Of a DNA stretch of 64,000 nucleotides, positions 14,161 through 25,918 are shown piece after piece. Origin of the DNA: Sycobia sp. Sy_11 (taxonomy: Eukaryota; Arthropoda; Insecta; Hymenoptera; Epichrysomallidae); the NCBI GenBank assembly GCA_018907035.1, contig JACCIC010000035.1, positions 1,302,001 to 1,366,000 on the forward strand, written 5' to 3'. The notes under the pieces are model-generated. The model was not told where the DNA came from. It saw only the letters and a list, made by a program, of their open reading frames with translations, and made no database searches. Both the position numbers and the translations under genes were made by a program. The first letter of the stretch is position 1. Each line of letters begins with the position of its first letter.

Positions 14161-15043
14161 TTTTAGATGCTCTACGCCCAGTACCATCGACAATATCGAG
14201 GAAACGACAGCGAGAAAAATAACGCGCCAAGATTTCTAATTATCCTTGGGCTCGTGATCGAGTGGCCGGCTCGGGAGCGCAGCCCTCGCGGGCCATTTTA
14301 AGAAGGCAACCGAGTACGAAAGACGAATAGGTCAGCTTTGGCAGTCGTTAAGTGCAAGCGCGCCGGGCGCGCGCAGCCTCCGAAGTTGGAAAAGGAGGTG
14401 AAATGCCGCTGCCGCGTAAGCTCGCTTGTTAAGCAGGGGTTAAGAAGGGGTTCAGCCGTTATCTCGCCGGCCGAACTCGCCGGGGCCGCGCGACCGTCCG
14501 TAAATCATGGATTTCTTTTAACGGGCATTAATTGTTTTCGCGATAGCGTGAATTCCGCGCGCTTACCGATTTCCACGCGCTTCTCTATCTCTCCCGTGCT
14601 CTGGTCTTTATGTCCTCGGGATTTAGCGCGTCGAGTAAGCGCACGGTAACATAATCATATGGCAAGATTTGCCCACGGGATGGGCAGCGACGTTTTCGCT
14701 CGGATCGACGAAAATGAGGAAATTTCGACGCCAATACCAAATTGGCAGTATTGATTTTGTGGAAATTGAACTTGTTCGACGAGCGACTACGATTCTCTTA
14801 TCCATTTACTTAAATTTAACCAGTTTTATCGACGAAGCGGGTAATTGTCGGTTAACATTCATTTACATTTATATGCCTTGATTAAGAAGGAAGTTTTAAA
14901 GTAATTAATTAGAGGGAGGGAAGGAAAGATATAATAATGATTCGGGTAATTGTGCCAGAATTATCGGAACATGTTTACCGCGACTGGTTCCCCATCGAAT
15001 ATACGTTTTCCCGTTCGAACTTTCTCCTTCGCCGGTGGAAGTC

Positions 15044-15085
15044 TTAATTCGGCAATTAGCCTAATGGAATGTATATAACAATTAG
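15044..15085. promoter_or_regulatory. Candidate homeodomain-site cluster
   Basis: Within 42 bases there are TTAATT, two copies of CAATTAG and CTAATGG, all containing the TAAT core bound by Antennapedia-class and related homeodomains. The surrounding DNA is GC-rich, so these AT-rich words stand out. Function is inferred only. Confidence 0.25.
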
Positions 15086-15887
15086 AAGTCGCGAGCTTCG
15101 TGCAGCGCGTGCAAACGCCGCGCCGCCCGCTCCCGGCCGGGTTAGAGTGTAAAACTGGAAAGAGGGAGACTGGAAAGAAAGCCGGTGGGGTGGTTATACT
15201 TACCCTCTTACGCTCCTCATTATAGGCGTCGGCTTGTAAGGATGGAAGGAACGAATGAAGGAAGCCGAATAAGGAAGGCGAGCGTCGGGCGGGAGAGAGG
15301 CGGGGGGGGGAGGTAGAGAAAGAGAAGGAGGAAGACCGTATCTTGTAATTACCAGCTGATAATTTATGTTTATGCGGCGGTGGCGGCCGTAGGAGTTGCC
15401 GGGCGGCCGGCTTACCGTGCTTACCCCTTTTCCGTCGAAAGGAAGAGAGGCAGAGCGGGGGATGAAAGGGCGTATATAGTTCGAACCGGGGGCGCGTGGG
15501 GGTGAGCGGTCGGTGGGCGGGGAGGAGGACGCGAGCGAAGTGTATTACTACACATTCTTACGGGGCGCGGCAGCGACGGCGGCAGCGACAGCGGCGACCC
15601 GGGGTATAAGGAAGAGGAGGCCGGGGGACCGCGTCGACGGGGCGCGCGGCGCGGCGCACGGGGACTCTCTCGCTCGCTCCCGCTGTACATCCTTAAAGCC
15701 CGGCATCCATTACTTCCGTCGAAATTTACTGCCGTTTTCGCGCGTTACCAGAAGTTAATGGCCCTGCGGGAACGACGCGACGAATTTTCAGGCGCGAGCG
15801 GAGCGAATTATTGCAAGCCCACTGTGTATATGTATACCTTCGATTGTTTCAAGCGAGGAATTTAAGTATACATACAGATGTATACAT

Positions 15888-15890
<3 letters not shown>

Positions 15891-15927
<37 letters not shown>
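15891..15927. repeat. TA microsatellite
   Basis: Pure TA repeat of about 18 units. Tyr-Ile frames crossing it on both strands are artefacts. Confidence 0.95.
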
Positions 15928-15931
<4 letters not shown>

Positions 15932-16080
15932 ATGTACGCGGGCATAAATTCTGCACCGGCGCCCCCCCCCCATCTGCACTCCCCGTTGCGCGAGACGTTC
16001 GTCGCGAATCGATGCTTCGACGGTTCAGCAGAAGAACAAACTTTCTTGAGAGCTCCTCGTATTGCCTGCGTACAATCGTG

Positions 16081-17400
16081 AAAATGTCAGTGTAGATATT
16101 TGTGCGATACGATCAAATTATTTTCAAACTTCATATTAATACACGATGTTGAAGGTAAAATTGATAATTTAAATAATTCAAATTGAAAATAGTAAAATTT
16201 GAATAAGGCAAAAATTAGCCAAAATGAATGAGCACAGTGCAGTTAGAAGATGACGGCACGCAAATTAAAAAACTTTTCCTTTCAACTATCTCGTCGAGCG
16301 TGAATGAAAATTTTGTGAACCGAATTTTTCTTAATATTATCAAATCTCGCGCATTAATAAGAAATTTAATATTTTTTTAACATTCTAATGTACATATTTT
16401 TATAAGGCTGTAAGAATCTCTTATGGCGGCGATCACGTTCACACTTAACGAATGAGAGATGATCATATAAGCGTTTTAAAATTTTGAAGAAATTAATTGT
16501 ATTTTTTTCAGTAATTATTTAAATAAATACATAGGAAAGATCTTCCCACCAAGGATATGTATGACAATAGAATATATATTATCCCAGGTGAGCAATAATA
16601 AACTATAAGGACGATCCGATGCACGTCAAACATTCGTCTCAATTTTCTAAAAAGCTACGCGGGTCGACAAGACTATCATTTGACTTTTGAAACGAAATTT
16701 ATAACGTCGCAACAGCTTCCTGCCCAAGGAAACAAAAGTCCTCCTAAGGAGAGGACAAACGAGCTGCCATTATCGAGGCAAAGGTTGGGCCCTCTGGCTA
16801 GTTGACGATCCGGAAACCTGCCGGTATAGCTGCTCCCGGTAGAAAATCGACTTTTAATTAGGCTTAAATCGAATCGTATATCACATTGACATTGGCGGTT
16901 GAAACGCGGCCGCCGAGCCAATTGTGCAAGAAGAAGAATAAGACGATGAACCGGCACACGGGCGCACGCACGCACACACACACACACACACACACAAACA
17001 GACAGACAGACTGCGGGCCATCGCAATCGAGCTGGTACTCCATCGTCCGGAACTAATGGCGATTGTCAATTAGGAGCCAGCAGCCGAAACGAGTCGAAGT
17101 ATTAATTATCGATGGGTGGTACCTGCTCCGGATATCTCCGCGGCGCGGCTCTCCTTTCAACCGCGTCGCGAACGCCGCCCGACGGTTCCGGCCTGCCCCT
17201 CGGCCTGCGCGCCCCGGCCTATCGCTGCCGCTGTACAGTCCGCGACGGCTGATCGGCTCGGCCGCTGCCAAGTCGTGCGCACACCGGCCCGATCAGTTCC
17301 TTGCCACCCGAGCGTGAACTATTGCGGAGGACGTTTTAATTTTATTTTTCTTTTATATACAACCGACGCTGCCAGCGGGTCAATAAATATGCCTGCTTAA
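16081..17400. other. AT-rich DNA then GC-rich patch
   Basis: 16,081-16,660 is AT-rich and featureless. 16,660-17,340 is GC-rich with TAAT cores (near 16,855, 17,070 and 17,105) and the CA repeat listed separately. No frame shows a domain. Confidence 0.5.
16973..17010. repeat. CA repeat followed by GACA repeat
   Basis: About 12 CA units continue into a short GACA tetranucleotide run. It yields Cys-Val frames on the minus strand that are not genes. Confidence 0.9.
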
Positions 17401-17460
17401 TAGACATTTCCGGCAGGGTCAATTGAATATCTGCATTGCCAGAAAAAACTGTGAATTTTA

Positions 17461-17496
<36 letters not shown>

Positions 17497-19290
17497 TTTT
17501 TACAAATTTATGTTAATTAAAAGTAACTGGATAAAAATAAAACATCGCGTACATTAATATTCATAATAATAATTAATATTCAAAAGAGATTTTAATTTAG
17601 CGTATATTAATTTGTTTTTATTATATTCATAGTATAAGAATAAACCGCCAATAAAACGTCATTAAGATTAGTCAAGTAATTAACAGCAAATGTTCCAGGC
17701 GTTAATTTTTATCTATGAACCATGTACATATAATAATTAACTTTCGAGAATACATATTCATATTAAGATAGTGTCATATATAAATTCTATATAAATAGTG
17801 TAGCAAGCAGGTCAATACACTAAATTTTATGAAGAACTCTCGTTTTAGTTGTATGGAATATACAACCACTGGGTTGGGTGTTCGGATACAGAAAGCTATA
17901 GATTTTCTTTTAAACAGACTTTATAAATATACACAGTTTTTATAAATATTCTATTGTTCCTTGTCTAGAAAACACAATAACTAATAATAAATAAAATCAC
18001 AATCAGAATACTTATAGACAGTACTGATAATGTATAAATTAAAAAAATCTAAATCAATAGCGAGACAAATAAACTATAATTGGGATGAATATTATATTTG
18101 ATATAATTTTATGCTAATTTGATTTGTGTAACTGAAACAACATTTATCTACATATATTGCATTAATTTAAGAATCATACGCGATACGGCCTATAAATATA
18201 TTTTACAATTAGATGATTCATGTTTTCAAAATTGCTAATAGTCTTTATTCATATATATTATACAACATATTATTTTAACTTTGATGTATGCATGCATACT
18301 TGCGAGATATTCGCGCAATATTTAACAATAATTTAAAAAAAAAAAAAAAAAAGTATATATATCTGTTGAATTTATGTAGATGATGTATATAATTTATATT
18401 TAACAAAGTATTTAACACACGCACGTACGCACGCGCGCACGCACGCACGCGCGCTAACGCAAACACATAAATACACAGAAAAGTAGCTTTAAAAAATAAA
18501 ACAGAACAATGTTTATTACAAATATTGATGTTATAAAGCGACTCGACTTTCATTGATTTATACTTAAAATGTATAAACAGAATTCACAATGCAAGAACAA
18601 AAATATTTATTAAGATTAAAATAACTTAAACATTCGAAATATGAAGCATTTATTCTGTGTAAAAAATCAATAATAATTAAGTAAATACTACAAATTATTA
18701 TTATTAAAATAATTTAAATAAAATCATTTTCTACTTTTTATACCATTATTTATTGTTCACTTTATATTGATTTAGTCTTTAATTCGAAAAATTGTTATTT
18801 TGTATTGACGAGAAATTTTTTGTTAAATATTTCGATTCATTTTTTCTGAATTTTGAATTGATACCATTAATTCTGAATTTTGATAAAAATCATTTTCAAG
18901 TTGAAGAAATGAATAAAAATGGAACAATTGCTTCAAATAATTCGCTTTTCATCGACAGTCACTGGCTGCATATCTTAAAGATTTTGCAGTTCCTAAAAGC
19001 GAGTTTAATTTTTTGACAATGCAAAAGTCGACTCTTTCTGCATCCATCAACGATAACTGCCCTCTGCTTAATCGCACAGAGTATTTTTTATAAAAAAAAT
19101 GACAGTTGAACAATCAGAAACTTGGAGGATATAGTTTTTGTTTATTATTTCCCTCAGATTATTTAAGAATCGAGGAAGCTCGAAGAAAAATGCTGTCCCG
19201 ATTTAAAAATTGCAGACTTAAAATGAATATTATTAAAAATAATTTTCAATAATTTAAGCCATCGATCGTTTGTTGCAAACGGTCAAAGAT
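17401..19290. other. AT-rich block
   Basis: Nearly 1.9 kb of AT-rich DNA with a TA microsatellite at 17,464-17,492, an A-run at 18,335-18,352 and an alternating CGCA/CGCG run at 18,415-18,455 that could adopt left-handed DNA. A 74-codon plus-strand frame at 18,792-19,016 is rich in Phe, Ile and Leu and has no motif, so it is not called. Confidence 0.55.
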
Positions 19291-20220
19291 CGCCGGAAAA
19301 AAATTTGATTATTCGTTCCAAAGGATGGGATCGGACGCGTCTCGCAACACGTCCAAGCATCCGTGCACACAGTGACGAGCGAGCCCACTTAGGATCCTCT
19401 CTCGAATTCGCGCTATCGCACGGGCGTACAACGCTAGCCGACCGTGCGCGTCTTACTCGGCCACTCCCCCCCCCCTCCCGCGTACTTCTAGGGTCCCAAC
19501 GAGGATAGCGGCCGATATACATCGACCGCGCGTCCCCGCACGCACGCGGAGCGCCCGTGAACCCGCCGGGCCCCCCGAGCGCACGGGCGCCCGGGGCATC
19601 GCATTACCTCGTTTAACGAAGACGCAGCACGCGACGAGCGAGCCGGCCCTGTGCGTGAGCGCGCTTGCCGAAAAGCAAACGCGCGCGCCCGCGCAGATGT
19701 TGGCGAAATTCCGTTTGAAGAGTCACTCGAGCGTCGCCGCGCGCATAAGTGGACAAGGCTATTCACTTGGCCTCCTCTTCCTTTATTGCCGTTTCTACTT
19801 TGCGCGCGCCCGCCGCCCCGTTTGTTTTCAGAATTTCGATGCGCCACGGCCAGTCCTCGAGAGCCAAGTGCTCGTAACAGCTCGGCCGCTTAAGTTTCGG
19901 TGTCGAACGTGTAGTGCCCGTGCTCGCAATCGCGGTGCCACGACGCTAATGCCGAGCACTATGGCAGTAAGGCAGAAGTATTCAGCCATGCCAGTACTTG
20001 CGACGATGAAAAATTGCCAAACTCGCAATTTACGAAATTCTGACGTTGAAAAAAGAGTGCGAAAGATTTTTCTGCAAATTAATAAACGTTGCCCTTCATC
20101 TACGATAGCTACAGTGGTGCATTGCTCGTTCGGCACTGCATCGATGCAGCTTCGATCACAAACCAATTGTTGTGTGCTTCTCATATTGGAATACATTTGC
20201 ATTCATTGCCCTTCCAGTTA
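19291..20220. other. GC-rich block
   Basis: CpG-rich from 19,291 to about 19,960, then balanced to 20,220. A 188-codon plus-strand frame spans it, and a 124-codon frame overlaps on the minus strand. Neither shows a domain, and their composition changes with local GC content, so I do not call a gene. Confidence 0.45.
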
Positions 20221-21180
20221 AGATACAGTAACTAATTAACTTGGGTATTTTAGTCATTGCGTCAGAATATATGCTTAATATTTTGACCACAAACTAATAT
20301 ATAAGAATGTAAAATAACATATTTAATCATTTTAAATATTCTTTTTTCTCTCTTTTAATCTTGAAGATGAATTTTATCCACTACTTACTTAAAAATTAAA
20401 GATTAGAAGGACATATATTTTTAGAACTCGGTAGATAATTCTATTAAAAATTAAAAATTGCACTTACATCGACCGTTCTGAATTAATTTATTAAATATTT
20501 TTATCGATCTTACAGCTCAAGATTTTAATCAGAAGATTTTTATGTTGAAATATCTCTATCGGTCTTATCAGTATTGTCCTTGAAGATGAAGCGTAACGGT
20601 TTGAAACGACGCGGTTCGAAACGTCGGACTTTTAAAGTACATATAAATTTAAGATGATTGAGGCACTCAAGTTGTCCTGTACTAACATAGAATATAGATT
20701 ATTTTATTTTTATTATTTTTAGTAGTACTCTCTATTTCAGATTCTACGGGGGTGATTGTAAACAAGGACAGTCTGACTGTGATTTGTATAATATATTATA
20801 GTATCAAGATTGTAAGATCGATAAAAATATTCATTAATTCAAAAAAATTCTATTAGTCATTACTAATGTATTAAGATATAACATTTTATAAGAGCCTAGT
20901 CTGGAATTTTTTAGATTATACAGAATTCCATAAATTGAACGAAAGTTTTTTTATAATCGTCTCCCATATAAAACTTATTTTATTAAATTGCTAATATTTA
21001 ATATTTACGATTTTACATGCTTCTCCAAGACTTTAATTCATCTTATTTATTTGAATACTCTGAAAGTTCATGATAGCAATATAAACGATGGAATTTGCAC
21101 TCGCGGGTATCGCTCATTAAGAAAATCTCTTTATTCTATCAACTTCAGCAATTTACGCGCAGATACTGCTTTGGTCCATA
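20221..21180. other. AT-rich block around a structured motif
   Basis: AT-rich DNA without a protein-like frame. The one structured element is the hairpin-like motif at 20,576-20,629, listed separately. Confidence 0.5.
20576..20629 (+). mobile_element. Possible Penelope-type terminal motif
   Basis: The segment opens with GTCC and closes with GGAC, and inside it holds TGAAGATGAAG, GCG pairing with CGC, and two near-copies of GGTTTGAAACGACG/GGTTCGAAACGTCG. Short motifs of the type TGAAGA...CGAAACGTCGG occur in terminal repeats of Penelope-like retroelements, where they derive from hammerhead ribozymes. The hammerhead core here is not intact, and I see no reverse transcriptase nearby. At most this is a degenerate element end; the match is by eye and from memory. 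Confidence 0.2.
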
Positions 21181-21305
21181 AAACAGGCAGAAATGACAGT
21201 TCGGCGATCTCGCCTCCCCCTACCGCCCCCCGCGTAATAACATCGTCTTCCCAAAAGTTTCGTTACAAATCATGGGACTAATTTTCCCGCGCGCTCTTCT
21301 GGCGC

Positions 21306-21306
<1 letters not shown>

Positions 21307-21340
<34 letters not shown>
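21307..21340. repeat. TA microsatellite
   Basis: Seventeen TA units followed by a short CACAC run. Confidence 0.95.
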
Positions 21341-21345
<5 letters not shown>

Positions 21346-21388
21346 GGGCGACGTATTGCCTTATGCTAACGAGAATGAGAAACATCAC

Positions 21389-21390
<2 letters not shown>

Positions 21391-21428
<38 letters not shown>
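21391..21428. repeat. GA microsatellite 1
   Basis: Pure GA repeat on the plus strand, the first of three GA arrays within 600 bases. Confidence 0.95.
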
Positions 21429-21435
<7 letters not shown>

Positions 21436-21671
21436 GGCAAGAGTGCGCACAAGATGCCCAGTAGCGTAACCTACCATTACTTTCCAATTAAGAGGCGGTA
21501 AAATTTCAATAATGGTCATTAAAGAGCGGACGTTATACGCATAAGACCGGGGGGGGGCGGAGGGTGGCCCCGAAGAGCCGACCCCAAAAAAAGCAGCGGG
21601 AAAGGAGAACTCGAGAAAGGAGGAAGGGGCGGGCAAAAGAAGCTCCGCGCGCCGAAAAGGAGCGAGATAGC

Positions 21672-21673
<2 letters not shown>

Positions 21674-21713
<40 letters not shown>

Positions 21714-21734
21714 GAGGGAGAGAGAGAGAGAGAG
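21674..21734. repeat. GA microsatellite 2
   Basis: GA repeat of about 60 bases with two GGG interruptions. Confidence 0.93.
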
Positions 21735-21944
21735 TATAGCATACGAAGAAGCGGCTGAAAAAGTTGATGCCGAACGCGCCCCGCGCGCGCGTCAGGTGCA
21801 CCAGATGCAGGGTCGAGCGCGCTCGGGCGTTCGATCCCAATCGTTCGCCAATATTCACCCCTATATAAAGCGAATGAGCCGGGGCCAGGGCGAAGGGGAG
21901 CGCCGCGCCGAGCCGCGCTACCGACGATCAGTCTCACCCTATAC

Positions 21945-21946
<2 letters not shown>

Positions 21947-21980
<34 letters not shown>
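21947..21980. repeat. GA microsatellite 3
   Basis: Pure GA repeat, the third in this cluster. Confidence 0.95.
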
Positions 21981-21982
<2 letters not shown>

Positions 21983-22180
21983 CGAGAGCAGGACAGGCCA
22001 ATATATTATATCTTCTATCTGCATCTGCTGAAGCAACTCGTCCATGAAGATGCCTATCTTCTCGCTCCTATAAGCTTATTCCTCGGGAGAACCGAACTAA
22101 CGCACGCGTGCGTTCTCGCGAACGATTTCCGGCTAGACTTTTCAATTTACAACGCTCGCCGGCCTCACTAGAGCGAATAT

Positions 22181-22878
22181 TGAAAAATTTACGAATTAAA
22201 ATACAATATGACGCACCGTATTATCGGACTTTTCATCACACACAATGAATTATATTATACACACTTTATTGGGGCAAATAAATATCAACTGGCTTCAAAT
22301 ATGCGTCACATTTTGACATCCTGATTAAAGTACATTTTTCAAGCCCTTATCTTCTATTCACATTGCTGCAATACGGCCATTGTAAGATACAAAGCAAACT
22401 CGAACGGGCTTCTAAATAGGGCATCTTTTAAAATTAAAAAAAAGATAAGTGTATATCTTTATATTTTCATGCACTGGTTATCGTCAAAATCTCGTAAATA
22501 TCATGGTGTATTGCACTTGCATCGGAAAAATAATGTTTTAACAACTATTTCCACAAAAATTTGTAGGCCGCGTCAAAATATATAGGTTTGATTCTTTGCA
22601 ATTTATCTCCAAAGTGAAAATTTCCAAGAAAATTCAATCAAATATGACCTTGTCAACAATAGCATCTGTATAATTTTCCTTGCTTTTAAAAAAACACGAC
22701 GTACGATGCATATTGATAAACATAAATATAATAATCAATATAACCATAAATTTCATTAGTATAATGAAAGCCAAAATAAATCGTAATGGTAGTTTTACGT
22801 AGATTGCATTCAAGCAGAATTACCGACACAATATAAATATCTCTCGACGCCGATGAAAAAGCTGAGAAATAATCTTCC
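22181..22878. other. AT-rich DNA, possible 3' UTR on minus strand
   Basis: AT-rich DNA immediately downstream, on the minus strand, of the RRM-like frame. A TTTATT on the plus strand at 22,265-22,270 gives an AATAAA signal on the minus strand about 610 bases past the stop codon, so the block could be a 3' untranslated region if that frame is expressed. Nothing else is evident. Confidence 0.3.
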
Positions 22879-23118
22879 TCAATTTTTGGTGATATCCATT
22901 TCCAAAGTACGTCCGAAAAATGTGTAACCTTTAAGCGTCACAATCGCATCCTTCGCAACTGTAGCGGATGAATTAACAAAAAAAAAATCCTGGCCAATTC
23001 GTCGGTCGAATTTCTCGAGCACGCGCTGCGAGGCTTTTGAGCAAGTATTGGCCCCGTTCCTGCGATTTCGCGTAATTGTTCTTTCACCGTTACCGGAGCT
23101 CGGCAGCACTCTTCGCAC
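22879..23118 (-). CDS. RRM-like C-terminal fragment
   Basis: The last 40 residues of this 79-codon frame resemble the second half of an RNA-recognition motif. They comprise an RNP1-like strand (GQDFFFVN, about residues 42-49), a helix (ATVAKDAIVTLKG) and a final strand (FFGRTLEMDITKN) ending just before the stop. The spacing is close to the U1A/U2B''/SNF type of RRM, but no RNP2 strand is visible upstream, where the frame enters GC-rich, Arg-rich sequence. A run of ten T (minus strand) lies in the RNP1-coding part, a place where slippage could have shifted the frame. It may be a terminal exon, a retrocopy fragment or chance. A full RRM is about 80 residues, so this is half a domain. Confidence 0.3.
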   Translation of the reverse strand: MRRVLPSSGNGERTITRNRRNGANTCSKASQRVLEKFDRRIGQDFFFVNSSATVAKDAIVTLKGYTFFGRTLEMDITKN

Positions 23119-23720
23119 AGCGCCACCGCGGATGGAGGAGGTGGTGGTTGGGGGGCGGGTGAGGGGGGGGGCAGGGGGTGGCGAGAACTCGACCGAGTGC
23201 GAATCCGAGCGTTAGCTTCCACCTCGTGTTTATCTTGCGAATATACGAAACAGGGCCGTGGCGGCGGCACGCTTATAGAGCGCCACCCCCTCCCCCTCCC
23301 CCACCGCCTCGCCCGAGAGCATTGTGTTATAATTTACTTACCAATGTTGTAATTACAATTTTCGGAGCGAGCGCGGTCCGCTGGCCCGCCGCCGAGCCTC
23401 GTACCCGCGGCACCGCGGCTCTGTTTACTCAGGCCGGCATAATATTCAATTCCAATTCGTCCGCGGTGTTAAGCTTGCATGCCCGGCGCAAGGAGGTCTG
23501 GCCGAGGCCGCGCGCTACCTTCACCCATGCCCACTCTATCAAGCGCGCCCATCGAGTTTCCTTCGGGCGCGGGCGCGCCACCGAGTCGAACCGAGAGCGC
23601 GGCCTCGGGATTATATGTGTTTTCTCGCTCTGCCCGCCCGCCGAGCGCCCCGACGCTTTCCGCGTTCTCGCTCCGGGCTGCGTCTACAGGTATATATATA
23701 TATATATAGTTTCGCTATTT
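23119..23720. other. GC-rich block
   Basis: CpG-rich DNA with C/G runs near 23,160-23,180 and 23,285-23,310 and a short TA run at 23,692-23,708. The Pro/Arg-rich frames on both strands are GC artefacts. Confidence 0.5.
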
Positions 23721-24900
23721 CAGCCAGTTTGATTTTATTATTATTTTTCGTAAAAACAGAATCTTTTATTACGGAGTTGGATGTGCAGAGCTCCTTGCGC
23801 GCGTTTTCTCCGATTTATAAACACCGATGTAGATTTAAATTTAGATTCAGCCAAAAATAATCGAACTATGGGATTCTATACGAAGAAAGGTGTTACATAC
23901 TTTTATTGATTTTTTGGCAACTGATTCTTTGCTTGTAGACTTCGTGCACGAACTTCATTATAGATCACTAAAATTGAATCAGGTTCCAACTTTTTACTGA
24001 AAAAACGACTCTCAACTTCGGGTTACAGAATTTGACTCCACTGAGTCACCTTGCTTGTTGTCACACGAATAGACGATTCATAAAATAGTAATAATTTTAA
24101 CCCGAACGTTCAAAATTTGCTTAGTCTCGCTGCTATGATCTTTTTATTAATCAATAGATTTTCCAATATCACGTAACTATTTTCATGTTTTTCAACGGCT
24201 TCTATCCATATAAAGTCAGTGCAGATGCATTCAATTCATGCAAGAATTTATAAACGGCATGAAATTACAATGGAAAATAAAAAATTTTAAATATTAAAAT
24301 ATAATTATATATAATAATTATATAAAATCATGGAAAATTCAAATTGAAAGTGTATTAATTGGTTCTAATGCTATGGTCCAAATTAACATGTATCTGCTTG
24401 TTATCTTCTGTAGAAAGACTGTGTAGACGCGGCGTAGGTTCGGCCTTCAGTCACCTGCTGACATCATAAGCAGGAAGAAGTACAAAGAACAGCATAAATA
24501 GTTTCAATGGTTACAAGAATGAAAATAAACATTTTAATTGCGCAACGACAATAATTCAACCTATTTATTTATGACAGCTTTTTCACACGAGTTGAGCAAA
24601 AACGAAAAGTTATTAGAAGTTTAACGATCTGTAATGAAATTAGTGTACACCTTCGACAACGAAAAAAACTGTGAAAATTTAGGCACAGGTATTTAGCACC
24701 ATTATTTGTTCACAATCTTATCGTTTCATTATTTTTTTTATATATCAATCCAGATAATTGCGACAATAACATTTTCATACCGAAATAGATTAAAAAAATT
24801 CAAGTTCGAATGCCCCTCGCGATAGTGTACGTCGGTGCGTATACTTACATAATTGTAAGTACCCGCGGAGCTCGAGTTCAAGCAAAGTTCACAAAAGTAA
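23721..24900. other. AT-rich block
   Basis: No gene seen. A perfect 6-bp inverted repeat with a 9-base loop lies at 24,454-24,474 (CCTGCT ... AGCAGG) in a locally GC-richer patch, but I cannot link it to a known RNA. Confidence 0.5.
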
Positions 24901-25096
24901 TTCGAAAGCCTTTTACCTGGATCTTGTGTGAACGCTCGGCTCTCGGGGCGCAACTTCTTTCTCGACCGCGGAACGAGCAATAAAATTGAAAGAAGGGTTC
25001 GCCCACGGCGCATGATGGGCAGTGATACGAAGCCACAGGTGTAAATCATTACCGCCCCGGCTTTGCTTTATACCCAAGGCCGACAATATGTGTGTG

Positions 25097-25100
<4 letters not shown>

Positions 25101-25154
<54 letters not shown>
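25101..25154. repeat. TA microsatellite
   Basis: Twenty-seven TA units. Confidence 0.96.
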
Positions 25155-25159
<5 letters not shown>

Positions 25160-25559
25160 CTATACACACACGACCGAATAGCTTTAGTTTCTTTTGCGGC
25201 GAGAGAAAAAGAACGGGCGCACATATATGCGCGCGGGCAGAGTAGATTGCCCGGCTGAGTTATGATAATTTCCGAGGGAGGACGCTGCCCGGGCTCGGGC
25301 GGCCTGCGATAATCAAACTCGGCGCCGAGGCTCGATTCGCGGCCGGGCGGCGGTGACGGGCGCGGGCGCCTCGACCTATGCGAATGCACACGTGTGTGCC
25401 CGTGCATGCGTACGCCCAGCTAGAGGAACGCGCGCAGGTAGCGCGGATATAATAATTCGCCGGCCGCGTTCGTCGTCCGGGACAAGGCCTTGTATTCCTC
25501 GATTATGGAGTGCGAGCGCGAGCCCAGAAACCCTCCCCGCCTGTGTATGTGTATTGTAT

Positions 25560-25571
25560 ACACACACACAT

Positions 25572-25612
<41 letters not shown>
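25560..25612. repeat. CA-TA compound microsatellite
   Basis: A short ACACAC part leads into about 17 TA units, in the same CA-to-TA order as the array at 5,916. Confidence 0.94.
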
Positions 25613-25615
<3 letters not shown>

Positions 25616-25918
25616 TCGACAGCGGTTCTTCGCCGTCTCCGCATCGATGTTCCATGCAAGTGGAGCGCTCCACGCTATAGCGCCCTTGAACCCCGCGGCG
25701 CGCCCGGCGCCCGCGTCGCTCGGCCCGACGTTTAATTACTCCCGGCGCGCGCTACTATTACGGCGCTGAATGCACAAGCCGGTCGCGGCGACTCGCAGAT
25801 GTGGGAGAGAGCACCGAAAAGAAGCGGCCGTCTTACCCGGGATCGATTACTCGAGGCACCGTTTGCATTGTTATCTTTTGTTTTTGTTGTGTTTTTGTCC
25901 CGTAAATTGAAGGGTATG

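Larger units (their letters stand above)
14161..16080. other. GC-rich block with homeodomain-type sites
   Basis: Mostly GC-rich with TAAT cores interspersed. Two exact CAATTAG sites at 15,053-15,059 and 15,079-15,085, with TTAATT at 15,044-15,049 and CTAATGG at 15,061-15,067, form a tight group. A TA microsatellite closes the block. Long frames at 15,421-15,758 are GC artefacts. Confidence 0.45.
21181..22180. other. Purine-rich, microsatellite-rich block
   Basis: A roughly 1 kb segment holding one TA array and three GA arrays, with GC-rich DNA and poly(G) at about 21,549-21,556 between them. The long minus-strand Leu-Ser and plus-strand Glu-Arg frames are translations of the GA arrays. Confidence 0.6.
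24901..25918. other. GC-rich block with two TA/CA arrays
   Basis: GC-rich DNA between about 24,910 and 25,850, interrupted by the microsatellites at 25,101-25,154 and 25,560-25,612. Tyr-Ile-repeat frames across them are artefacts. The stretch 25,865-25,905 is T-rich and could be a polypyrimidine tract for the small frame that follows. Confidence 0.5.

Noticed and set aside
19655..20221. 188-codon plus-strand frame
   Set aside because: It has no domain, its composition follows local GC content, and an overlapping 124-codon frame lies on the other strand.
25081..25258. Tyr-Ile-repeat proteins over TA arrays (here and at about ten other sites)
   Set aside because: They are direct translations of TA microsatellites, open in all frames, and have no coding support.
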